DNA from: Hyphomicrobiales bacterium
GTDB taxonomy: Bacteria > Pseudomonadota > Alphaproteobacteria > Rhizobiales > Rhizobiaceae
Direction of reading: 5' to 3'
Length of the DNA stretch: 64,000 nt
NCBI GenBank assembly: GCA_900473805.1
Contig: UCMS01000006.1
Span: 724,432-788,431 of the forward strand
Shown piece after piece: positions 24,288 through 33,461 of the stretch (the stretch's first letter is position 1; the number at the start of each line of letters is the position of its first letter). Below the pieces are notes generated by a model. It did not search any database, was not told where the DNA came from, and saw only the letters and a list, made by a program, of their open reading frames with translations. A program made the position numbers and the translations under genes.

Positions 24288-26054
24288 ATGACCTACGAGC
24301 AAATCCTCGCCTTCGGCCTGATCGCCGTGATGATGGCGGCCTTTCTATGGGAAAAATTCCGCTATGATGTGGTCGCCTGCGTCGCCCTCATCGCAGCAGT
24401 CTCCCTTGGCCTGCTTCCTGCCAAGGACGCTTTTTCCGGGTTTTCCGATGATCTGGTGATCATCGTCGGCAGCGCGCTGGTCGTCAGCGCCGGTGTCGCC
24501 CGCTCCGGCGTCGTTGATCTCGCCATTAAGAAGTTCTTCCCGGCGCTGTCTTCGCTACACGGTCAGATGCTGTTGCTGCTGATTACCGTCACGGTCCTCT
24601 CCGCCTTTATCAAGAACATTGGCGCACTCGCGATCATGATGCCGGTGGCTTTCCAGTTCGCTCGCCGTTCAAACGTACCGCCTTCAGTCTTCCTGATGCC
24701 CATGGCCTTTTCGGCCCTGCTCGGCGGGTTGATGACCCAGATCGGCACCTCGCCCAACATCGCAGTCTCCCGCCTGCGGCAGGAACTGACGGGCGAACCT
24801 TTCACCATGTTCGACTTCACGCCGGTCGGCGCGACGCTTGCCGTCGCCGGCATCATTTTCCTGATTTTCTTCTACTGGCTGGTTCCGCGCCGGGAGAACC
24901 AGAACCCCTCGCTGCAGGAAGCGCTGGAAGGCTCCAGCTTCGCCACGGAAGCGCACATACCGCCGCAGTCACCCTTCATCCAGAGACCGCTGCACCAGCT
25001 GCTCAAGATCGCCGAGGGCGAGGTCACCGCTTCGGCCGTGCTGCGCGGCGAGACCCGCCTATCGCCTTTCCCCGATATCCTGTTGCACGCGGAAGATATC
25101 CTGCTGCTTGAGGGCCCTTCCGAGGCGCTGGACCGGATCGTCTCCCAGGCCAACCTAAGCCTGGCCGGCAATGTCAGCCCGCGCGCCGGACGTGGCGATC
25201 TCTCCTCGATCGAAGCCGTGATCGGCCGGGGGTCCCCGCTGATCGGACAGACGGCTCAGGAGCTGTCGCTCGTCCACACCTACGGCGTCAATCTGCTGGC
25301 CGTCAGCCGACAGGGCAAGCGCATCCGCGAGCGGCTGGGACAACTGACCCTGCGCTCCGGCGACGTGGTTTTGCTCCAGGGCCTGCGCGCGCAAATGCCT
25401 TCGATCCTGACCGAACTCGGCTGCCTACCGCTTGCCGAGCGGGAGATCTTGCTCGGCACCAGCCGAAACGTGCTGATTCCGCTCGCGATCCTCGTTATCG
25501 CGATGGGAGCGACCGCTCTCGGCATCGCGCCCGTCGCAATGGCCTTCTTCACCGCCGCGCTGGCGATGGTGGCCTTCGGCGTGATCCCGGTCAGCGAAGT
25601 CTACCGAGCCGTCGACGGACCGATCCTAGTCATGCTGGCGGCCCTCATTCCCGTGGCAGACACGCTGCGCACATCGGGCGGCAGCGACGTCATCGCCGGA
25701 TGGCTCAACACTGTGGCCGGCGGACTGCCGGCTTGGGGTGCCGTCGCCATGATCCTGCTGACGGCGATGGCCGTCACGCCCTTCCTCAACAATGCCGCCA
25801 CGGTTCTCGTCATGGCACCGATCGCCGCGAGCTTTGCGACCGGCCTGGGCTACAAGCCTGAAGCCTTTCTGATGGCGGTAGCGATCGGTGCGGGCTGCGA
25901 CTTCCTTACCCCGATCGGCCACCAATGCAACACGCTGGTTATGGGACCTGGAGGATACAGGTTTTCGGATTACCCAAGGCTCGGTCTACCATTGTCGATC
26001 TTGATCGTGCTGGTTTCCGTGCCGGCCTTGCTGATGGTCTGGCCGGTCAACTGA
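24288..26054 (+). CDS. SLC13/DASS-type permease with TrkA-C domains
   Basis: A 588-residue inner-membrane transporter. Two membrane halves (about residues 1-200 and 385-588) flank two cytoplasmic TrkA-C/RCK-C-like segments (PLHQLLKIAEGEVTASAVLRGETR and GSPLIGQTAQELSLVHTYGVNLLAVSRQGKR). The membrane halves carry paired signatures, AFIKNIGALAIMMPVAF with TQIGTSPNIAVS, and PFLNNAATVLVMAPIA with TPIGHQCNTLVMGPGGY, typical of sodium-coupled anion (sulfate, phosphate or dicarboxylate) carriers. ATG 24288 has GGAG four bases upstream. The substrate is not determinable from sequence. Confidence 0.88.
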   Translation: MTYEQILAFGLIAVMMAAFLWEKFRYDVVACVALIAAVSLGLLPAKDAFSGFSDDLVIIVGSALVVSAGVARSGVVDLAIKKFFPALSSLHGQMLLLLITVTVLSAFIKNIGALAIMMPVAFQFARRSNVPPSVFLMPMAFSALLGGLMTQIGTSPNIAVSRLRQELTGEPFTMFDFTPVGATLAVAGIIFLIFFYWLVPRRENQNPSLQEALEGSSFATEAHIPPQSPFIQRPLHQLLKIAEGEVTASAVLRGETRLSPFPDILLHAEDILLLEGPSEALDRIVSQANLSLAGNVSPRAGRGDLSSIEAVIGRGSPLIGQTAQELSLVHTYGVNLLAVSRQGKRIRERLGQLTLRSGDVVLLQGLRAQMPSILTELGCLPLAEREILLGTSRNVLIPLAILVIAMGATALGIAPVAMAFFTAALAMVAFGVIPVSEVYRAVDGPILVMLAALIPVADTLRTSGGSDVIAGWLNTVAGGLPAWGAVAMILLTAMAVTPFLNNAATVLVMAPIAASFATGLGYKPEAFLMAVAIGAGCDFLTPIGHQCNTLVMGPGGYRFSDYPRLGLPLSILIVLVSVPALLMVWPVN

Positions 26055-26082
26055 CCGGCTCGAAACGCAAATACACGCAAAG

Positions 26083-26113
26083 AAAAACCTGCGTCGGCGG
26101 GACGCAGGTTTTC
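26083..26113. terminator. strong hairpin terminator after the SLC13 permease gene
   Basis: A 12-bp perfect stem AAAACCTGCGTC/GACGCAGGTTTT around a five-base loop (arms 26084-26095 and 26101-26112). On the plus strand it closes the permease transcript with TTTTCC. On the minus strand the U-run is better (TTTTTCTTT), so it could also end a leftward RNA arising in 26.1-26.4 kb. Confidence 0.75.
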
Positions 26114-26131
26114 CTTGGGGCGGGGACTTGG

Positions 26132-26256
26132 GGGAGAGCGCAGGCCGGACGGTTAAGGGGCTCGCCTGCCATTTCGTTGGCCACGGAAAGAAACCGGAAA
26201 AACTCCCGTGTTCCCCATATCCCGTCGCGTCCGGTTGGCACGGCCTGCGCTCTGCC
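26132..26256. other. candidate structured RNA locus upstream of gltX (rod-like inverted repeat)
   Basis: The 465-base gap between the permease and gltX contains no credible gene. It holds a closing inverted repeat of 16 bases with 15 pairing (around GAGCGCAGGCCG at 26136-26147 and CGGCCTGCGCTC at 26241-26252). Inside, GGGG/CCCC and CACGG/CCGTG pairs can nest, giving a rod with internal bubbles about 125 nucleotides long. A strong hairpin with a good minus-strand U-run sits at 26083-26113. The shape recalls small regulatory RNAs of the 6S type, but no conserved 6S sequence was recognised and the strand is unsure. From 26257 to 26519 nothing further was seen beyond a TTGACG box at 26357. Confidence 0.3.
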
Positions 26257-26519
26257 ACTAGAACGCGGGCAACGGCTTCGGGTTCCGCACCTCTAAAGAT
26301 TTTTTTGACGATTTTTTCGGAGAGCCTCCAGAGAACCTCGGCATCAGTGGTTTTTCTTGACGCAAAGGCCTGAATATGGCCTAAGGCCACCCGGTGGAAC
26401 CGGCGCGCGCCTCATTGTTTCCTCGCCCGTTTCCGGCCTGCCGCCACACAGATTTTGCACATTGTCCCGATCGGGCGCACAAGCGCCAGGTCCCCCGCAC
26501 GCACCACGAGCTGAATTCC

Positions 26520-27977
26520 ATGACCACATCAGGCGTCCGCGTCCGCATCGCACCCTCCCCGACCGGCGAACCCCATGTCGGGACCGCCTATATCGCGCTG
26601 TTCAACTACCTCTTCGCCAAGAAATTCGGCGGCGAGTTCATCCTGCGCATCGAGGACACCGACGCGACCCGTTCCACGGCCGAATTCGAGCAGAAGGTGC
26701 TGGACGCGCTGAAATGGACCGGCCTCACCTGGTCGGAAGGTCCCGATGTCGGCGGCCCCTACGGTCCTTATCGCCAGTCCGAACGCAAGGATATCTACCG
26801 TCCCTTCGTCGACCAGATGCTGCGCGACGGCGGTGCCTTCCGCTGTTTCTGCACGCCCGAGCGCCTGGAAAGCATGCGCGAAGCCCAGCGCGCCGCCGGC
26901 AAGCCCCCCGGCTATGACGGCCTCTGCCTGCATCTGAAGGCCGAGGAAGTGACCGCCCGCGTCGAAGCCGGCGAGCCGCATGTCGTGCGCCTGAAGGTTC
27001 CGACCGAAGGCTCCTGCGATTTCCACGACGGCGTCTATGGCGATGTCTCGATCCCGTGGGAAAGCGTCGACATGCAGGTCCTCCTCAAGGGCGACGGCAT
27101 GCCGACCTATCACATGGCAAACGTCGTCGACGACCATCTGATGAAGATCACCCACGTCGCCCGCGGCGAGGAGTGGCTGGCTTCGGTGCCGAAGCACATC
27201 CTGATCTACAAGCATCTCGGCCTTGAGCCGCCAAAATTCATGCACCTGTCGCTGATGCGCAACCACGACAAGTCGAAGCTGTCGAAGCGCAAGAACCCGA
27301 CCTCGATCTCCTACTATTCGGCTCTCGGCTACCTGCCGGAAGCGCTGATGAACTTCCTCGGCCTGTTCTTCATCCAGATCGCCGAAGGCGAAGAACTGCT
27401 GTCGATGGAAGAACTGATCGAAAAGTTCGACCCGGAAAATCTCTCCAAGGCCGGCGCGATCTTCGACATCCAGAAGCTCGACTGGCTGAACGGCCGCTGG
27501 CTGCGCGAGAAGCTGACCCCGGAAGATTTCGTCGCCCGCGTGCTCGACTGGGCCCAGGAAAACGACCGTCTGGTCGAAGGCCTGAAGCTCGCCCAGAGCC
27601 GCGTCACCAAGCTCGGCGAAGTCCCGCCGCTCGCCGGCTTCCTGCTGGCAAACGACGTCGGCCTCACGCCCGCCTCCTTCGGTGGCCTGAAGACCAGCCC
27701 GGCCGAGACGCTCGAAATCGTCACCACCGTCCAGGCGGATCTCGAAAAGATCCTCGAATGGAATGTCACGACCATCGAGGAAGAGCTGCGTGCGATCTCC
27801 GAGCGCCTGAACAAGAAGCTCCGCGTCGTAACCCCGCCCCTCTTCGTCGCCGTCTCCGGCAGCCAGCGTTCGCTGCCGCTGTTTGACTCAATGGCGCTGC
27901 TCGGCCGCTCGGTCGTGCGCCAGCGCTTGAAGGTGGCAATCCAGGTGCTGACCGCGATGGCGGGTGCGCAGAACTGA
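26520..27977 (+). CDS. gltX: glutamyl-tRNA synthetase
   Basis: A 485-residue class I aminoacyl-tRNA synthetase charging tRNA-Glu (and often tRNA-Gln in alphaproteobacteria that lack GlnRS). The HIGH-type motif lies in RIAPSPTGEPHVGTAY, followed by LRIEDTDATRS. The KMSKS-type loop is KLSKRKNP. The C-terminal anticodon-binding helical domain is complete. ATG 26520 begins MTTSGVRVRIAPSPTG; an in-frame extension to 26394 has no support. It is followed by a repeat element and then lysS on the same strand, so two synthetases are adjacent. Confidence 0.96.
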   Translation: MTTSGVRVRIAPSPTGEPHVGTAYIALFNYLFAKKFGGEFILRIEDTDATRSTAEFEQKVLDALKWTGLTWSEGPDVGGPYGPYRQSERKDIYRPFVDQMLRDGGAFRCFCTPERLESMREAQRAAGKPPGYDGLCLHLKAEEVTARVEAGEPHVVRLKVPTEGSCDFHDGVYGDVSIPWESVDMQVLLKGDGMPTYHMANVVDDHLMKITHVARGEEWLASVPKHILIYKHLGLEPPKFMHLSLMRNHDKSKLSKRKNPTSISYYSALGYLPEALMNFLGLFFIQIAEGEELLSMEELIEKFDPENLSKAGAIFDIQKLDWLNGRWLREKLTPEDFVARVLDWAQENDRLVEGLKLAQSRVTKLGEVPPLAGFLLANDVGLTPASFGGLKTSPAETLEIVTTVQADLEKILEWNVTTIEEELRAISERLNKKLRVVTPPLFVAVSGSQRSLPLFDSMALLGRSVVRQRLKVAIQVLTAMAGAQN

Positions 27978-27985
27978 GGGAAAGC

Positions 27986-28085
27986 CCCTCCCCCTTGTGG
28001 GGAGGGGTTGGGGAGGGGTTTTACCCTGAGCAAGACGCCTCCCCTCCCCGTCGCTTCGCTCCGACCCTCCCCACAAGGGGGAGGG
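27986..28085. repeat. palindromic element between gltX and lysS
   Basis: The outer arms 27986-28006 and 28065-28085 are exact reverse complements over 21 bases (core CCCCCTTGTGGGG). Between them are smaller GAGGGG/CCCCTCC blocks and TCGCTTCGCTCCGA. It belongs to the same GC-rich family as the other repeats in the window. It occupies most of the 169-base gap and could form a long hairpin in a gltX-lysS read-through transcript. Confidence 0.82.
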
Positions 28086-28146
28086 TTGACCGAGCCAGCC
28101 GCACCGGCGAACTAAAACGAACACAGCCGCAAAAGGCAAACACACG

Positions 28147-29643
28147 ATGACCGAACAGAAGACCGAAACCGCCCTCTCCTCCGACCCGACGGAAGTCCGC
28201 CGCCAGAAGCTTGACCAGCTGCGCAAGACCGTCGGCGACGTCTATCCGGCGCATTTCCACCGCACGCTGACCAATGCGGAATTCGCCGAGAAATACGCGA
28301 GCCTCGAGCCAGATCAGGAGTCGGAAGACATCGTCACGGTCGCCGGTCGCGTCTATTCCTCACGCAATTCCGGCATGTTCATGGATATCCACGACGCCTC
28401 GGGCAAGATCCAGATCTTCTCCCACAAGGACACGACGCCGGAGGAAGCCCGCGCGCTTCTGCCGATGATCGACCTCGGTGACATCATCGGCGTCAAGGGC
28501 CAGGTGCGCCGGACGAAGCGTGGTGAGCTGACCATCAACGCCCATGAAATCACCATGCTGACCAAGACACTCCTCCCGATGCCGGAGAAGTATCATGGTC
28601 TCTCCGACATCGAGCTGCGCTACCGCAAGCGCCACCTCGACATCCTCACCAACGAGGATTCCAAGCTCCGCTTCCTGCAGCGCTCGAAGATCATATCCGG
28701 TCTGCGCCGCTTCATGGAAGGCGAAGGCTTCCTCGAAGTCGAGACCCCGATGCTGCAGACGGTCTATGGCGGCGCCACCGCCGACCCGTTCAAGACCTTC
28801 CACAACACGCTGAAAATGGACATGTATCTGCGCATTGCGCCGGAACTGTTTTTGAAGCGCACCCTGGTTTCGGGCCTTGCCGACAAGGTGTTCGAGGTCA
28901 ACCGCAACTTCCGCAACGAAGGTGTGTCGACCCGCCACAATCCCGAATTCACCATGATGGAATGCTACTGGGCCTATGCCGACTATGAGGACGTCATGGG
29001 CCTCGTCGAGCGCCTGTTCGAAAGCCTCGCGGTCGCCATCCATGGCTCGACGGACGTCGTCTATGGCGACAAGACGCTGTCCTTCAAGGGTCCGTTCAAG
29101 CGGGTGCCGATGCCCGACGCCGTCAAGGAAGCGACCGGCATCGACTTCCTGGCGATGAAGACCGACGAGGAAGCCCGCACCGCCGCCAAGGCCGCTGGCT
29201 TTGCGGTCGAGAAGGACTGGACCTGGGGCGAATGCCTCGCCTTCATCTTCGAAGAGAAGGTCGAGGGCACGCTGATCCAGCCGAGCCACGTCACGCATTT
29301 CCCCAAAGACATCTCGCCCTTTGCCAAGGAAGTTCCGGGCGAGCCGCGCCTCGTCGAGCGTTTCGAGACCTATTGCAACGCCTGGGAAGTCGGCAACGCC
29401 TTCTCCGAACTGAACGACCCGGAAGAGCAGCGCAAGCGCATGGTCGAGCAGCTCGAACAGGCCCATTCGCGCGGCGAAAAGGACAAGCAGCTCGACGACG
29501 AATTCCTCGATGCCATCGACCAGGGCATGCCGCCCGCCGGCGGCCTCGGCATCGGCGTCGACCGTCTGATCATGCTCTTAACCAACGCCCCGTCGATCCG
29601 CGACGTCATCCTCTTCCCAGCCCGCCGCAACAAAGCGGATTGA
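28147..29643 (+). CDS. lysS: lysyl-tRNA synthetase, class II
   Basis: A 498-residue class II synthetase. An N-terminal OB-fold anticodon-binding domain (VAGRVYSSRNSGMFMDIHDASGKIQIF) precedes the catalytic domain, with motif 2 FEVNRNFRNEGVSTRHNPEFTMME and motif 3 GLGIGVDRLIMLL. SGLRRFMEGEGFLEVETPML corresponds to motif 1. Length and order match bacterial LysS. It is followed 20 bases after the stop by a textbook terminator. Some rhizobia carry a class I LysRS instead; this one is clearly class II. Confidence 0.96.
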   Translation: MTEQKTETALSSDPTEVRRQKLDQLRKTVGDVYPAHFHRTLTNAEFAEKYASLEPDQESEDIVTVAGRVYSSRNSGMFMDIHDASGKIQIFSHKDTTPEEARALLPMIDLGDIIGVKGQVRRTKRGELTINAHEITMLTKTLLPMPEKYHGLSDIELRYRKRHLDILTNEDSKLRFLQRSKIISGLRRFMEGEGFLEVETPMLQTVYGGATADPFKTFHNTLKMDMYLRIAPELFLKRTLVSGLADKVFEVNRNFRNEGVSTRHNPEFTMMECYWAYADYEDVMGLVERLFESLAVAIHGSTDVVYGDKTLSFKGPFKRVPMPDAVKEATGIDFLAMKTDEEARTAAKAAGFAVEKDWTWGECLAFIFEEKVEGTLIQPSHVTHFPKDISPFAKEVPGEPRLVERFETYCNAWEVGNAFSELNDPEEQRKRMVEQLEQAHSRGEKDKQLDDEFLDAIDQGMPPAGGLGIGVDRLIMLLTNAPSIRDVILFPARRNKAD

Positions 29644-29662
29644 GCACGCGGAAGAGCGTTAG

Positions 29663-29704
29663 AACGAAGAAACCCCGGCCGGAAGCCGGGGTTTCTTCGT
29701 TTTT
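29663..29704 (+). terminator. rho-independent terminator of lysS
   Basis: A 17-bp perfect stem (arms 29663-29679 and 29685-29701, core AACCCCGGC/GCCGGGGTT) with a five-base loop, ending in TTTTT. One of the strongest terminators in the window. The symmetric A-tract upstream means it may also act on the leftward His-rich gene that ends at 29758. Confidence 0.88.
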
Positions 29705-29757
29705 AAACCTGGATTGAACGTGATCGCGTCAATGGCTGACGTCGATGAACCTCGAAT

Positions 29758-31455
29758 TCAGTGTCCCGCCTTGGCTTCCTCCGCCGGCAGAACTTTCTTC
29801 GGCGGCAGCACCCCTTCGTCCTCCGCCGGGGCAATCGAACCTTCGGCGGCGTGATCGGCAGAGGCTGCCTGCGTGCCCGTTCCGTGGTCGGCAGCCGAGC
29901 CGTGCTGTTCCGAAGCAGCCGGCTGCGCAGCCACGCCGCTCTCCGGCTCGATCGGCTGAGACCGCATCTTCTCCAGCCAGGCCGCACCGTGATCGGCACC
30001 GCCGGCACCGGCCTCACCGGACGTCTCGGCGGGCCCGGCCTTCTCCGCAGAGGCTGCAGGCTCGTCGGTGCCCCCGAGGCCGACCATGCTCTTCAGCGAC
30101 GAGAACCAGCCACCGTCTTCCGAAGGTGCCTCTGCGCTCGCAGCCTCGTGGCTTGCCTCTTCTGGCACAGCAGCGTCGTGCCCCGTCGCTGCATCCACCG
30201 GGGTTTCCACCACAGGAACTTCGGTTTCGTGTACTGCCGGGGCGGCCACCTCTTCGCCGTTCGCAGCACCGGCGTGTCCATCGGCGCTGCCGTGGTCGCC
30301 GCCATCCTGTTCGGGCGCAGACGCATGATCGCTTGCGCCTGCCTGTGCCGCGTCGCCGTGTTCGCTCACCGCACCGCTTTCCGGTGCCTTTGCGTGATCG
30401 CCGCTCGCCTCACCATGCGCGGCGGGCTCCGTGCCGTGTCCGTCGGTGGGCAGACCGGCGCTGTCTTCGGCCGGCGCCGCATGGCCCTCGCCATCGCCGT
30501 GATCGGCCGCCGCCGGATCACCATGCCCGTCGGCGGGTGCTTCGCCATGGCCAGCATCGGCCGCACCACCATGGCCTTCGGCCGGCGCATCGTCGCCGCC
30601 AAGGCCGACCATGCCCATCAGCGAGGCCATCCAGCCCTTGCTTTCGCCGCCGTGGTCGGCGACCGGTGTCTCCGCCCCATGCTCACCCGCAGGCGCTTCA
30701 CCATGGCCATCGGCCGGCGCTTCTCCATGAGCATCAGCCTCACCATGGCCTTCGGCAGGCGCCTCGCCATGTCCGCCGGCATCACCATGACCACCACTGT
30801 CACCGTGACCTTCGCTCTTCTTGCCGTGCGCATCCGCCTTACCATGGCCGCCACTGTCGCCATGACCTTCGCCTTCCGGCACAACCACTTCCGGCGTCAT
30901 ACAATCGGTGCTGTCGTCCAGCTTCGCCAGAAGCGCCTGGATATCGTCTTCCACCATATCGATCTTCTGGCCGAAAAATTCTCCGTTGGCCGCCGGCGGT
31001 CCATCGGCATAGCGAGCCGTCAGCATCCTTGCGGTCGCCGCCTCGGGAACACGCGTCGGATCGGGAACGAAGATGACATCGGCACCCACCGCACGTCCGC
31101 GCATCAGGCCCCGTTCTTTTGGCCCATTCGGATCGAGAACCACGACCTGGACGAGATCCGCCTTCTTGGCTTCCTGCACGACTTTTGCGACGCGCAACGC
31201 CGTCTTGACTCGGGTCAACCCATCGCCGGGCTCGCTGGTGGTGACATATTTCCGGATCCAGAACCGGTCCTTCTTACGGATCTCGACGGTCTGCACCTCC
31301 GTGCATTCGAGCCCGTTCAACTCGGCATAGGAAGGACCGAGCAGCGTATCGGCGCCGATATAAACGGCAGCTCCGCCCGTGCCGCCGCACAGGACGAGCA
31401 CGCCACCCACGATCAGCACGAGTTTCCGCGACAGGTGAAGCTTTGGCACCTTCAC
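29758..31455 (-). CDS. membrane-anchored His/Gly/Ala-rich repeat protein, candidate metal-binding
   Basis: A 565-residue protein. A basic start is followed by one transmembrane helix (RKLVLIVGGVLVLCGGTGGAAVYIG), then a folded region of about 160 residues (ECTEVQTVEIRKKDRFWIRKYV ... NGEFFGQKIDMVEDDIQALL). The remaining 350 residues are a low-complexity tail of GHGEAPADGHGEA-type repeats, rich in His, Asp and Glu. Two related short modules, KGWMASLMGMVGLGGDD and GGWFSSLKSMVGLGGTD, interrupt the tail. GTG 31455 has GGAG eight bases upstream and is preferred over a TTG at 31497. It is divergent from sitABCD with a Mur-like box between. A metal-buffering role is inferred from His content and position only. 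Confidence 0.78.
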   Translation of the reverse strand: MKVPKLHLSRKLVLIVGGVLVLCGGTGGAAVYIGADTLLGPSYAELNGLECTEVQTVEIRKKDRFWIRKYVTTSEPGDGLTRVKTALRVAKVVQEAKKADLVQVVVLDPNGPKERGLMRGRAVGADVIFVPDPTRVPEAATARMLTARYADGPPAANGEFFGQKIDMVEDDIQALLAKLDDSTDCMTPEVVVPEGEGHGDSGGHGKADAHGKKSEGHGDSGGHGDAGGHGEAPAEGHGEADAHGEAPADGHGEAPAGEHGAETPVADHGGESKGWMASLMGMVGLGGDDAPAEGHGGAADAGHGEAPADGHGDPAAADHGDGEGHAAPAEDSAGLPTDGHGTEPAAHGEASGDHAKAPESGAVSEHGDAAQAGASDHASAPEQDGGDHGSADGHAGAANGEEVAAPAVHETEVPVVETPVDAATGHDAAVPEEASHEAASAEAPSEDGGWFSSLKSMVGLGGTDEPAASAEKAGPAETSGEAGAGGADHGAAWLEKMRSQPIEPESGVAAQPAASEQHGSAADHGTGTQAASADHAAEGSIAPAEDEGVLPPKKVLPAEEAKAGH

Positions 31456-31602
31456 GCTTGCAACTCCGCCATCACACCCACTCCGACATTTACGCAATAC
31501 TAGAGGTCAGCATAAGCGAGGCTCCTTGCGGAACCTTTAATCGTCTTCGCGCCATTTCGACACGACCTGGAAAGCCCTTCGCAACATCCTTGAGGCGGTC
31601 TT

Positions 31603-31653
31603 TTTGCAAATGATTTGCAAATGCATTGACATCGGTAAAGCGCGCGATAGATT
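31603..31653 (+). promoter_or_regulatory. Mur/Fur-type box and promoter of sitABCD
   Basis: TTTGCAAATGATTTGCAAA (31603-31621) is a 19-bp palindrome with 9-bp arms around one base. It lies directly before a TTGACA -35 box (31626-31631) and a TAGATT -10 element (31648-31653, 16-base spacer). TGCAAAT-type palindromes are the known target of the manganese-responsive regulator Mur in rhizobia, which represses sitABCD. The position just upstream of the -35 fits repression by steric block. The intergenic stretch is shared with the divergent His-rich gene. Confidence 0.8.
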
Positions 31654-31689
31654 TTAATAGGAATGACTTGCAAGAACGGGATGCCGCTG

Positions 31690-32577
31690 ATGTTGCTGAA
31701 GCTTGTCCGCAGTCTCTTTGTCCTGGCCCTCATGCTGCCGGGAACGTCCTTCGCCGCCGATGGGCCGAAGGTCGTGACCACCTTCACGGTTATTGCGGAT
31801 ATCGCGAAGAACGTCGCCGGCGATGCCGCCGATGTCGAAAGCATCACCAAGCCGGGCGCCGAAATCCACGGCTACCAACCGACACCGCGCGATATCCTGA
31901 AGGCCCGTGACGCGGATCTCGTCCTGCGCAACGGCTTGAACCTCGAAGCCTGGTTCGAGAAATTCCTCGCCAATCTCGGCGACGTGCCGACGGTTACCGT
32001 CAGCAACGGTGTCGAGCCGATCAGCATCGCTGGCGGCGCCTATGACGGCAAGCCCAACCCGCATGCCTGGATGTCGCCGGAGAATGCACTCATCTATGTC
32101 GAGAACATTCGTAAGGCCCTGACCGATCTCGATCCGGCCAACGCCGCGATCTATGAGGCCAATGCCCGCACCTATTCGCTGAAGATCAAGGCCGAGATCG
32201 AGCCGATGAAGGCTGAGATCGCCAAGATCCCCGAAAACGAGCGCTTCCTCGTCACCAGTGAAGGCGCCTTCTCGTATCTGGCCCGTGACCTCGGCATGAA
32301 GGAACTGTATCTCTGGCCGATCAACGCCGACAGCCAGGGCACGCCGCAGCAGGTGAAGGCCGTCGTCGACCAGGTGATCGAAAACAAGATCCCCGTCGTA
32401 TTCTCCGAGAGCACCGTCTCTGACAAGCCGGCCAAACAGGTCGCGGCCGAAACCGGGGCCCGTTATGGCGGCATCCTCTATGTGGATTCGCTGAGCGAGC
32501 CTGACGGTCCGGTCCCGACCTATCTGGATCTCCTGAAGGTGACGGTCTCGACCATCGTGAAGGGATTTGCCGGATGA
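31690..32577 (+). CDS. sitA: manganese/iron ABC transporter periplasmic binding protein SitA
   Basis: A cluster A-I (ZnuA/SitA/MntC) metal-binding protein of about 295 residues. A signal peptide ([22 protein letters not shown]) leads into [22 protein letters not shown]. Metal ligands are expected at His in [12 protein letters not shown], His in [13 protein letters not shown], Glu in [13 protein letters not shown], and Asp in [12 protein letters not shown]. The short loop between the first two His regions, without a His-rich insertion, favours Mn/Fe over Zn. Starts at 31663, 31681 and 31690 are possible; 31690 has GGGA eight bases before it and gives a normal signal peptide. The Mur-like box supports a Mn role. 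Confidence 0.92.
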   Translation: MLLKLVRSLFVLALMLPGTSFAADGPKVVTTFTVIADIAKNVAGDAADVESITKPGAEIHGYQPTPRDILKARDADLVLRNGLNLEAWFEKFLANLGDVPTVTVSNGVEPISIAGGAYDGKPNPHAWMSPENALIYVENIRKALTDLDPANAAIYEANARTYSLKIKAEIEPMKAEIAKIPENERFLVTSEGAFSYLARDLGMKELYLWPINADSQGTPQQVKAVVDQVIENKIPVVFSESTVSDKPAKQVAAETGARYGGILYVDSLSEPDGPVPTYLDLLKVTVSTIVKGFAG

Positions 32578-33461
32578 TCATGGGATCGGGTGCAAGACGC
32601 AATCGCGAGGGAATCGCCGCCGAGGATGTGACGGTCACCTATCGCAACGGCCATACGGCCCTCCGTCATGCGAGCTTTTCCATCCCGCCCGGAACGATCA
32701 CTGCCCTTGTCGGCGTCAACGGCGCCGGCAAGTCGACGCTCTTCAAGGCCATCATGGGATTCGTGCCCGTTGCCTCCGGCGAAATCCGCGTGCTCGGCAT
32801 GAGTGTTCGCGAAGCCCTGCGGCAGAACCTCGTCGCCTACGTCCCCCAGGCGGAAGAGGTCGACTGGAACTTCCCCGTTCTCGTCGAGGATGTCGTCATG
32901 ATGGGCCGCTACGGCCATATGAGCTTCCTGCGCATTCCCTCGAAGCGAGACCACCAAATGGTCGAGGAAGCACTCGCCCGCGTCGGCATGGGTGACTATC
33001 GCAAGCGCCAGATCGGCGAACTCTCCGGCGGCCAGCGCAAGCGCGTCTTCCTGGCCCGCGCACTGGCCCAGGAAGGGCAGGTCATCCTGCTCGACGAACC
33101 CTTCACCGGCGTCGACGTGACCACCGAAGAACAGATCATCAGCCTGATGAAGGACCTGCGCGCCGAAGGCCGCGTGATGCTGGTCTCCACCCACAATCTC
33201 GGCAGCGTGCCGGATTTCTGCGACCGCACCATCTTCGTCAAGGGAACGGTGATCGCCTCCGGCAAGACCGAGGACACCTTTACCGAAGACAACCTCAAGA
33301 CCGCCTTTGGCGGTGCGCTGCGTCACTTCGTGCTCGCCGGCCGCGATCTGCACGACGACGATGACGGCCGCGAAGTCACCGTCATCACCGACGACGAACG
33401 CCCCTTCGTCATCTACGGCCAGCCGAAACCGGGAGCCGCTGATGCTCGCGATCCTGGCTGA
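32574..33461 (+). CDS. sitB: manganese/iron ABC transporter ATPase SitB
   Basis: A 295-residue ABC ATPase. Walker A reads [13 protein letters not shown], the Q-loop [10 protein letters not shown], the signature [15 protein letters not shown] and Walker [13 protein letters not shown], followed by the His switch STHNLG. A C-terminal tail of about 40 residues contains an Asp cluster (HDDDDGRE) beyond the core. It overlaps sitA by four bases (ATGA), showing translational coupling. It would energise uptake through the two permeases that follow. Confidence 0.95.
   Translation: MIMGSGARRNREGIAAEDVTVTYRNGHTALRHASFSIPPGTITALVGVNGAGKSTLFKAIMGFVPVASGEIRVLGMSVREALRQNLVAYVPQAEEVDWNFPVLVEDVVMMGRYGHMSFLRIPSKRDHQMVEEALARVGMGDYRKRQIGELSGGQRKRVFLARALAQEGQVILLDEPFTGVDVTTEEQIISLMKDLRAEGRVMLVSTHNLGSVPDFCDRTIFVKGTVIASGKTEDTFTEDNLKTAFGGALRHFVLAGRDLHDDDDGREVTVITDDERPFVIYGQPKPGAADARDPG

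Noticed and set aside
26132..26256. Reading the gltX-upstream hairpin as a tRNA, SRP RNA or tmRNA
   Set aside because: No CCA-ended acceptor stem, T-loop GGTTCGAATCC, SRP GGAA tetraloop context or tag-peptide frame is visible. Only a generic structured-RNA call is kept.
29745..31503. Two long plus-strand open frames (443 and 580 codons) antisense to the His-rich protein
   Set aside because: They arise from the GC-rich repetitive composition of the opposite gene. Their translations are Arg/His/Pro-rich without domain features, and the minus-strand frame has a membrane helix, a folded domain and a ribosome binding site.
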